Origin: Smithella sp. D17
Lineage (GTDB): Bacteria > Desulfobacterota > Syntrophia > Syntrophales > Smithellaceae
Reading direction: 5' to 3'
DNA length: 12,834 bases
Assembly (NCBI GenBank): GCA_000753945.1
Contig: JQOA01000009.1
Location: forward strand, 1-12,834
Position numbers and translations under genes: made by a program. The notes beneath the pieces were generated by a model. The model was not told the DNA's origin. It worked only from the letters and a program-made list of their open reading frames with translations, and ran no database searches. This document shows, piece by piece, positions 7,059-12,834 of this stretch. Position 1 is the first letter of the stretch; each line of letters opens with the position of its first letter.

Positions 7059-7126
7059 AAACACCGCGAGTGGTTCATGATACTAATTACATAGAATTTG
7101 CGGCCTGGCTGGAAAAACGTGAGTGA
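7055..7126 (+). pseudogene. Remnant of a PIN-domain toxin
   Basis: A 23-residue frame coupled to the antitoxin by a 4-base ATGA overlap. It starts MKTPRVVHDTN, which resembles the PIN-toxin N-terminus (xxRVVLDTN, with the first catalytic Asp), and ends FAAWLEKRE before TGA at 7124-7126, which resembles the usual end of these toxins (a FLxWLEK-type tail). The roughly 110 residues between, with the remaining acidic site, are absent. This fits an internal deletion that left both ends. The family assignment of so short a frame rests mainly on position and the DTN motif. Confidence 0.65.
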
Positions 7127-7147
7127 TTCCTGAAAGGATATAATGCT

Positions 7148-7411
7148 ATGCCGGATGACAAAAAGAAAAAAGTTAAGTTGGAATATCCATGTGTTTGGGT
7201 TTACAAGATCATCGGCCCTGATACGGACGATATGAAACGTGCTGTCGCGGAAATCATCTGTGATCGTGCTTATAAGATTTCTTATTCCCGCAGCAGCACT
7301 GCGGCAAAATATCATTGCCAGAACGTTGAGTTATTAGTAGAAAGCGAATCTCATCGCACGGCCATTTATGAAGCCCTGAAAGCTCATAAAACTATAAAAC
7401 TGGTTTTATAA
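7148..7411 (+). CDS. DUF493 (YbeD-like) family protein
   Basis: 87 residues, the usual length of this small cytoplasmic family of unknown function (E. coli YbeD is the best-known member). The N-terminus is lysine-rich (MPDDKKKKVKLEYPC). The family pattern follows: a VYKIIG segment, a helix with AVAEIICDRA, then KYHCQNVELLVES, and the ending AIYEALKAHKTIKLVL. AAAGGA at 7132-7137 serves as ribosome site, ten bases upstream. A strong terminator follows at 7439-7476. Its first 37 codons are duplicated in diverged form at 6026-6142. It appears complete. Confidence 0.88.
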   Translation: MPDDKKKKVKLEYPCVWVYKIIGPDTDDMKRAVAEIICDRAYKISYSRSSTAAKYHCQNVELLVESESHRTAIYEALKAHKTIKLVL

Positions 7412-7438
7412 AATAACCGCGAGCTGTTTTTCCAAGAT

Positions 7439-7476
7439 AAAAAAGCCCCTTGTCCGTCCGGATAGGGGGCTTTTTT
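7439..7476 (+). terminator. Intrinsic terminator after the DUF493 gene
   Basis: A 17-bp stem (7439-7455 with 7460-7476) closes a GTCC loop, begins with six A and ends with six T. Its two non-Watson-Crick pairs (7450/7465 and 7452/7463) are G-U in + strand RNA but A-C mismatches in - strand RNA, so it is tuned to + strand transcription. Confidence 0.88.
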
Positions 7477-7600
7477 ATTTATAGTGTTGAACTTGGCTTT
7501 AAGCCGCGTCGCATTCGCATCGGATACCGAGGCGGCAAGGAGGAGGCTCCACGCGGGGTAAACTCCGTCTATTAGCAATATCGAATCTATCGCATAATTA

Positions 7601-7634
7601 AAAAGCCCCCTGTCCGTCCGGACAAGAGGCTTTT
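7601..7634 (-). terminator. Intrinsic terminator after groEL
   Basis: A 15-bp stem (7601-7615 with 7620-7634) with the same GTCC/GGAC loop. The two imperfect pairs (7608/7627 and 7610/7625) are C-A mismatches on the + strand but G-U pairs on the - strand, and the - strand transcript ends in a T run. It lies 38 bases past the groEL stop. It differs from the terminator at 7441-7474 at only four of 34 positions. Confidence 0.85.
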
Positions 7635-7671
7635 ATCTTTAAGATTCAGACTTCCGTCTCAAGCTGGTTTC

Positions 7672-9315
7672 TTACATGCCCATTCCGGGATATCCACCAC
7701 CCGGAGGCATACCGGGCATTCCACCACCGGCGCCCTTCTCTTCGGGCTTATCAGCGATCATGCACTGAGTGGTAAGTAGTAAAGCCGCAACCGAGGCCGC
7801 GTTCTGTAGAGCAAAGCGGGTGACCTTGGTAGGATCAATAACGCCGGCCGCGATCATGTCTTCATACACATCGGTACGGGCATTGAAACCAAAGGCGCCT
7901 TTCTTCTCTTTTACTTTTTCAACCACAATGCTACCTTCCAGGCCGGCATTGCAGGCGATCATCTTGATAGGTTCTTCAATCGCTTTCTTGATAATATTGA
8001 CACCGATCTGTTCGTCGCCTTCCAGAGCAAGCTTGGCCAGAACGGGAAGAGTTCTCAGATAAGCAACACCGCCACCGGGAACAATACCTTCTTCCACAGC
8101 CGCGCGGGTGGCATGCAGAGCATCTTCGACGCGCGCTTTCTTTTCTTTCATTTCAGTTTCCGTTGCAGCACCAACTTTGATTACCGCTACGCCGCCTACC
8201 AGTTTGGCCAGTCTTTCCTGAAGTTTCTCTCTGTCGTAATCAGAGGTGGTCTCTTCGATCTGAGCGCGGATTTGTTTGACGCGGCCTTCCAGATCAGCTT
8301 TTTTCCCGGCGCCATCGATAATGGTTGTATTGTCTTTATCAACGGTAATTTTCTTGGCGCGTCCCAAATCTTCTATTTTTACGTTTTCGAGTTTGTAGCC
8401 CATGTCTTCGGAGATCATCTTGCCGCCGGTGAGGATGGCGATGTCTTCGAGCATGGCCTTGCGGCGGTCGCCGAAGCCAGGAGCCTTAACCGCGGCCACA
8501 TGGATGGTGCCGCGAATCTTGTTGACGACCAGTGTTGCCAGCGCTTCGCCTTCGATATCTTCAGCAATGATCAGCAACGGACGTCCCATTTTGGCAATTT
8601 GTTCCAGAATCGGCAGCAAATCTTTCATGCCGCTGATTTTCTTTTCGTAAATCAGAATTAAAACGTCTTCCAGAGCAACAAGCATCTTGTCGGCGTTAGT
8701 GACAAAGTAAGGAGAAAGATAGCCGCGGTCAAACTGCATACCTTCGACGATCTCCAGTTCTGTTTCCAGACCCTTGGCTTCTTCAACTGTAATGACGCCT
8801 TCTTTCCCGACTTTATCCATAGCGCCGGCGATGATATTGCCGATGGTTTCATCGTTGTTGGCGGAAATGGTGCCGACCTGGGCGATTTCTTTCTGGTCTT
8901 TGGTGGGTTTGCTCATCTTGCTGAGTTCATTGACAACGGCATCAACAGCCTTATCAATACCGCGTTTGATGTCCATCGGGTTACTGCCTGCCGCGACGGC
9001 TTTAACGCCTTCGCGATAAATGGCCTGTGCCAGGAGGGTAGCCGTGGTGGTGCCGTCACCGGCGACGTCGCTTGTTTTGCTGGCGACTTCTTTGACCATC
9101 TGTGCTCCCATATTTTCAAATTTATCTTCCAGTTCGATTTCTTTGGCCACGGTAACGCCGTCTTTAGTGACGGTGGGGGAACCATAACTTTTATCAATAA
9201 TAACGTTGCGGCCTTTGGGGCCGAGGGTTACTTTTACAGCGTCGGCCAGAGTGTTGACGCCCTTCAGCATAGATTTTCTTGCTTCTTCATCATAAAGAAG
9301 TATTTTCGCTCCCAT
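7672..9315 (-). CDS. groEL: Chaperonin GroEL (60 kDa)
   Basis: The subunit of the double-ring cytoplasmic chaperonin that folds proteins with ATP and the GroES lid. 547 residues is the normal length. Clear marks are TLGPKGRNV near residue 30, the nucleotide-site GDGTTTAT near 86-93, EEGIVPGGGVAY near 408-419, and the flexible Gly-Met tail (GGGMPGMPPGGG, then YPGMGM). The ATG at 9315 is preceded by AAGGAGG (9326-9332). groES lies 27 bases upstream on the same strand, giving the standard operon. No damage was seen. Confidence 0.98.
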   Translation of the reverse strand: MGAKILLYDEEARKSMLKGVNTLADAVKVTLGPKGRNVIIDKSYGSPTVTKDGVTVAKEIELEDKFENMGAQMVKEVASKTSDVAGDGTTTATLLAQAIYREGVKAVAAGSNPMDIKRGIDKAVDAVVNELSKMSKPTKDQKEIAQVGTISANNDETIGNIIAGAMDKVGKEGVITVEEAKGLETELEIVEGMQFDRGYLSPYFVTNADKMLVALEDVLILIYEKKISGMKDLLPILEQIAKMGRPLLIIAEDIEGEALATLVVNKIRGTIHVAAVKAPGFGDRRKAMLEDIAILTGGKMISEDMGYKLENVKIEDLGRAKKITVDKDNTTIIDGAGKKADLEGRVKQIRAQIEETTSDYDREKLQERLAKLVGGVAVIKVGAATETEMKEKKARVEDALHATRAAVEEGIVPGGGVAYLRTLPVLAKLALEGDEQIGVNIIKKAIEEPIKMIACNAGLEGSIVVEKVKEKKGAFGFNARTDVYEDMIAAGVIDPTKVTRFALQNAASVAALLLTTQCMIADKPEEKGAGGGMPGMPPGGGYPGMGM

Positions 9316-9342
9316 TGTATATATTCCTCCTTGAATAGTTTC

Positions 9343-9633
9343 TTATTTTTCAATAATGCCGAGAATGTCTTCTTCTCTCATGATCAGATATTCTTCGCCG
9401 TCGATCTTGACTTCAGTTCCACCGTATTTGCTGAAAAGGACTTTATCTCCCACGCTGACTTCGAGTTTGATAAGTTTGCCGTCATCGGCAGCTTTGCCCT
9501 TGCCCACGGCAACGACTTTTCCTTCGATTGGTTTTTCTTTGGCTGTGTCAGGGATGATTATTCCCCCTTTTGTTTTGTTTTCTTCTTCCAAACGTTTTAC
9601 AATGATTCTATCCTGTAAAGGTCTGATTTTCAT
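9343..9633 (-). CDS. groES: Co-chaperonin GroES (10 kDa)
   Basis: The heptameric lid of GroEL. 96 residues is the usual size. It starts MKIRPLQDRIIVKRLEEE, has the mobile-loop segment KTKGGIIIPDTAKEKP (about residues 21-36) that contacts GroEL, and ends with MREEDILGIIEK. AAAGGAG (9644-9650 on this strand) precedes the ATG. It is the first gene of the groES-groEL operon, with its promoter in the 114-base gap after radA. Confidence 0.98.
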   Translation of the reverse strand: MKIRPLQDRIIVKRLEEENKTKGGIIIPDTAKEKPIEGKVVAVGKGKAADDGKLIKLEVSVGDKVLFSKYGGTEVKIDGEEYLIMREEDILGIIEK

Positions 9634-9674
9634 ACTCTTTATGCTCCTTTCTTCTTTTTTGTAATTATATTTAA

Positions 9675-9729
9675 GAGTGCTGATTTTAACAGGGGTATTT
9701 TATGCACCTTTTTTCATATGTCAAGGTGC
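9675..9729 (-). promoter_or_regulatory. groES-groEL promoter with a CIRCE-like half-site
   Basis: On the - strand, TTGACA (9719-9724), a 16-base spacer and TAAAAT (9697-9702) form a strong housekeeping-type promoter with a start near 9690. Just downstream, 9683-9675 reads TCAGCACTC, eight of nine matches to the left half of the HrcA operator CIRCE (TTAGCACTC). The expected right half, nine bases on, is missing. A 7-bp inverted repeat, GCACCTT/AAGGTGC (9704-9710 and 9723-9729), overlaps the -35 and spacer and could be another operator or a radA 3' hairpin. No sigma-32 consensus with correct spacing was found. Confidence 0.6.
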
Positions 9730-9747
9730 TTATGGCATTTATACTAA

Positions 9748-11107
9748 TTAAAATAAATTTTCCAGCAATTCTTTTAAAGAACTGATTTTACAAATCTCCA
9801 TTTTTGCTATTTTCGCCAGTTGCGCCGCATTGGTTTTGGGCACCAGACAGCGGTTAAAACCCAGACGCGCCGCTTCCTTCACACGCACTTCCATTTGCGA
9901 AATGGCCCTTACTTCTCCGGCCAGGCCAACCTCTCCCAGAACAATCGTCCGCCCGTCAATGGGCTTATCCAGAAAACTGGACGTCATGGCGGCAACTATA
10001 CCCAGATCAACCGCCGGTTCTTCCACCCGCACACCGCCCGCGACATTGATAAAAATGTCCGATCCGCTCAAGTGCAGGCCGCAAATCTTGTCCAGTACCG
10101 CCACTAAAAGCGAAACGCGGTTATAATCGACACCGATAGCCGTACGACGCGGAGTTCCGAAATTTGTGGAACTGACCAGAGCCTGAATTTCCACCAGGAT
10201 CGGCCTTGTACCTTCCAGAGAGGGAACAACAACCGAACCGGCAACATTTTGCGGCCTCTCCGCCAGGAAAAAAAGTGGAAGGATTGGGAACTTCCTTTAA
10301 TCCCTTTTCCTGCATTTCAAAAACACCGATTTCGTTGGTCGGTCCGAAACGGTTTTTTATACCCCGGACAATGCGATAAGTATGGGAGCTGTCTCCCTCG
10401 AAGTAAAGAACTGTATCCACCATGTGTTCCAGCACTTTGGGACCGGCAATGGAACCGTCTTTGGTGACATGACCGACAAGAAAAACAGGAATGCCGAATT
10501 TCTTGGAAAAAAGAATCAGCCGCGACGAAGACTCGCGCACCTGCCCGACGCTGCCGGGAGCGGACATGAGTTCGCCCGAATAAAGAGTTTGAATAGAGTC
10601 AATAACCACAACGGCCGGAGAAACTGCTTTAACCTGTTCCAGAATCTTTTCCAGAGAAATCTCTACCAGAACCAGTAAATCTTTGGAAACGGCCCCGATC
10701 CTTTCACTGCGCATCTTAATTTGACTGGCCGACTCTTCCCCGGAAACGTATAAAACCTTCAATCCTTTTTGAGCCAGGTTATGCATCATCTGCAGCATGA
10801 GCGTTGATTTGCCGATGCCCGGTTCTCCGCCGATCAGGATTGCCGAACCTCCGACGATGCCGCCCCCGAGCACCCTGTCAATTTCCACGATACCTGTAAC
10901 GGTCCGCTGGCCTTCAGTGAGCGGAATATCTTCAATAGACTGGGGTTTGCCGTCAAAGTTCATCTCCGCACGGCTATCGGAACCGGAATCAACGATTAAT
11001 TCTTCGGCAAAACAATTCCACCCGTTGCAGGAAGGGCATTTCCCCAGCCATTTGGGCGACATATAACCACAATGCTGACAAAAGAAACCTGTCTTGCTCT
11101 TTTTCAA
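9748..11107 (-). CDS. radA: DNA repair protein RadA, frameshifted
   Basis: A RecA-like ATPase that helps process recombination intermediates. The first frame (11107 to about 10270) has a zinc finger (C10, C13, C24, C27), Walker A GEPGIGKST (residues 94-102), Walker B VVVID (166-170) and the RadA motif KNRFG (251-255), reaching KEVPNPSTFF. A second frame (about 10270 to 9748) continues with LAERPQNVAGS, then VEIQALVSSTNFGTPRRTA and the Lon-like C-terminal domain. The two join if one base is removed from the A7 run at 10268-10274, giving about 452 residues, the normal length. As written, the first frame runs on out of phase to 10121. Sequencing error is the simplest cause; a real mutation or slippage is possible. 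The TTG start at 11107 is supported by AAGGAG nine bases upstream. Confidence 0.92.
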
Positions 11108-11290
11108 ACCTTATTTCTCCTTTTATGAATGAGTTGAGAAAAGCATATTTCTCTTAGCCATGTCAATACTAATTGCCGTAACATTGGAAAAATAGTTGGC
11201 GTAATAAGTTTTTCATTTACCGGAACAAAAAAACAAAATCAATTTTCTCCTTGATTATTGAACGATACTAAAATAAGTTACTGAATAATT

Positions 11291-12766
11291 ATGGAACAAA
11301 ACAAGGAAACAGATTCAAAGAATATACAACCGGATGATGTTCTTCCGGAAATTACCCTGGAACAACTTTCGCCTGAAATGCGCGACGCCTGCAACCGCGC
11401 CGGATGGACAAGCCTCGTGCCCGTGCAGGCCAAATCCATTCCTTATTTTTTAGCGGGCCAGGATATGATGGTGCAATCGCGCACCGGCAGCGGAAAAACC
11501 GGCGCTTATATTCTGCCTATTATACAAAAAATTAACGCGCAGCAAAATTTTGCCCAGGCTCTCGTCCTTGTTCCCACCCGCGAACTGGCCCTTCAGGTAT
11601 CCAGAGAAGCCCAAATGCTGACCCAGGGAACAAATATAAGAGTAGCCGTAGTTTATGGAGGCGTGGGATACAACGCGCAACTGGAAGCATTTCGCGGTGG
11701 CGCTCAAATTGTGATCGGCACGCCGGGACGTATCCTGGATCATCTTTTAAAAAACACCCTATCGCTGGATCATCTGAAAATTTTGATTTTCGATGAAGCC
11801 GACCGGATGTTGTCCATGGGTTTTTATCCCGATATGGTAAAAATCCGCAAATACATACCCTCGAATAAAATACTCAGCAGTATGTTTTCCGCGACTTTCC
11901 CGCCGCAGGTCATTCGTTTATCCGATCAATTCCTGCATAAGTCAAAATTATTGAGTTTAAGCGGCAATCAGGTGCATATCGCTGAAATCGAGCACATTTA
12001 TTATGTCGTTCCGGGAATGCGCAAAGAGCGATCGCTTGTGCGTATAATTGAAATCGAAAATCCATCATCGGCCATTATTTTCTGCAACACAAAGGACACC
12101 GTGCATTATCTTTCCGTCGTGCTTAAACGTTTTGGTTATGACGCCGATGAGCTTAGTTCCGATCTGGCTCAAAGCATGCGGGAAAAGGTCATGGCCCGTG
12201 TGCGGCGCGGAGCTCTGCGATTCCTCGTGGCCACCGATGTTGCCGCCCGTGGTATTGATATCCCCGATTTGTCTCATGTTATTCAGTATGAACCGCCGGA
12301 GGATCCGGAAGCTTACATTCATCGGGCCGGACGAACAGGACGCATGGGATCAAGCGGCGTAGCTATTTCTTTAGTCGCGGAAATGGAAAAATTCAAACTG
12401 CAGAGTATTGCCCGTTTTTATGACATCAACATGGAAGAACGCCCCTTACCCGGTGATGACGAACTGGAAAGGGTTGTCGCCGAACGAATAACGGCGCTTC
12501 TGGAAGCACGTCTGCGCTCCCGCGATAATCTTCAAATCGAACGCATGAAGCGTTTTTTGCCGCTGGCGCGTAATCTTGCCCAATCGGAGGATGAACTGGA
12601 ACTGATTACAATGCTGCTGGACGATTACTATCAGCTATCTCTACACGCACCGCCGGCACCGATTGCCATCGCAGATCAGGCGAGCAATCCTGCACAAAAG
12701 AATAAAGACAGGAAACCACGGCCAAGAAATAAAAGCAGAAGAAGCAATAACGAAAACCCGTCATAA
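11291..12766 (+). CDS. DEAD-box ATP-dependent RNA helicase
   Basis: A 491-residue superfamily 2 helicase, probably acting on structured RNA in ribosome assembly or mRNA decay. Motifs in order: Q-motif region GWTSLVPVQAKSIP (residues 38-51), I SRTGSGKT (63-70), Ia PTRELA (95-100), GG (123-124), Ib TPGR (144-147), II DEAD (168-171), III SAT (200-202), IV IIFCNT (262-267), V ATDVAARGID (314-323), VI HRAGRTGR (344-351). A C-terminal extension ends in a basic tail (KNKDRKPRPRNKSRRSNN) suited to RNA binding. The usual LHGDL ahead of motif V is ELSSDL here. No good ribosome site precedes the ATG at 11291. It is divergent from radA; the exact subfamily (RhlE, CsdA or SrmB type) is not decided. Confidence 0.93.
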   Translation: MEQNKETDSKNIQPDDVLPEITLEQLSPEMRDACNRAGWTSLVPVQAKSIPYFLAGQDMMVQSRTGSGKTGAYILPIIQKINAQQNFAQALVLVPTRELALQVSREAQMLTQGTNIRVAVVYGGVGYNAQLEAFRGGAQIVIGTPGRILDHLLKNTLSLDHLKILIFDEADRMLSMGFYPDMVKIRKYIPSNKILSSMFSATFPPQVIRLSDQFLHKSKLLSLSGNQVHIAEIEHIYYVVPGMRKERSLVRIIEIENPSSAIIFCNTKDTVHYLSVVLKRFGYDADELSSDLAQSMREKVMARVRRGALRFLVATDVAARGIDIPDLSHVIQYEPPEDPEAYIHRAGRTGRMGSSGVAISLVAEMEKFKLQSIARFYDINMEERPLPGDDELERVVAERITALLEARLRSRDNLQIERMKRFLPLARNLAQSEDELELITMLLDDYYQLSLHAPPAPIAIADQASNPAQKNKDRKPRPRNKSRRSNNENPS

Positions 12767-12834
12767 TTCTTGCGCGATGTAAATATTTTTCAAATAATGA
12801 TGAAGTCGTAAAAAGTCGAAAAACCGTCATACCG

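Noticed and set aside
8113..8661. A + strand 182-residue frame opposite groEL
   Set aside because: It is the antisense of a highly conserved gene. Codon-structured genes often leave such open frames.
9690..9730. Sigma-32 heat-shock promoter for groES
   Set aside because: CTTGAC and CCCC elements are present on the - strand, but about 23 bases separate them, too many for the family; TTGACA-N16-TAAAAT fits better.
1..12834. CRISPR array, tRNA or rRNA genes, or transposase genes
   Set aside because: No regularly spaced direct repeats, tRNA-like cloverleaf with TTCGA arm, rRNA stretch or transposase frame was found by eye.

Overview
The window looks like chromosomal DNA from a Gram-negative bacterium. 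The best guess is a deltaproteobacterium of the Syntrophus/Smithella (Syntrophales) type. This rests on the style of the IleS, GroEL, RadA and DUF493 proteins and on moderate GC content in the core genes; it is a judgement from reading, not from a search. Core genes (ileS-lspA, groES-groEL, radA, a DEAD-box helicase) surround a visibly AT-rich accessory block at about 4880-7130.

Layout. Positions 1-113 are an exact inverted copy of 3558-3670 and carry the last 32 codons of an MFS transporter on the + strand. Next come ileS (313-3102, +) and lspA (3120-3563, +). lspA stops early, exactly where the second copy of that repeat begins. The whole MFS transporter then runs on the - strand (3571-4875). 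The accessory block holds two unrecognised small genes (5141-5554 and 5629-6000), a cut-off DUF493 copy (6026-6142), a RelE/ParE toxin with its antitoxin (6148-6659, -), and an AbrB-type antitoxin (6834-7058, +). The toxin gene of that last antitoxin has shrunk to a 23-codon PIN-toxin relic (7055-7126). An intact DUF493 gene (7148-7411, +) closes the block. Two related hairpin terminators lie between it and the convergent groEL. On the - strand, radA (11107 to 9748) is followed by groES-groEL, which has its own promoter. A DEAD-box helicase (11291-12766, +) ends the window.

How the genes relate. ileS-lspA is a common bacterial pair, with Ile-tRNA charging next to lipoprotein signal peptidase. 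groES-groEL is the normal chaperonin operon. The accessory block is a small collection of toxin-antitoxin genes and relics inserted beside DUF493, the second copy of which is a diverged fragment.

No segment gives clear evidence of a new multi-gene system. The best candidate for something undescribed is the pair of unknown genes at 5141-6000, whose promoter sits between 15-bp perfect inverted repeats. The other points of interest are damaged genes: lspA cut at an inverted-repeat junction, radA split by a one-base frameshift in an A7 run, and a PIN toxin with an internal deletion. The lspA and radA defects could be assembly, amplification or sequencing artefacts. No stretch longer than 300 bases lacks a gene.
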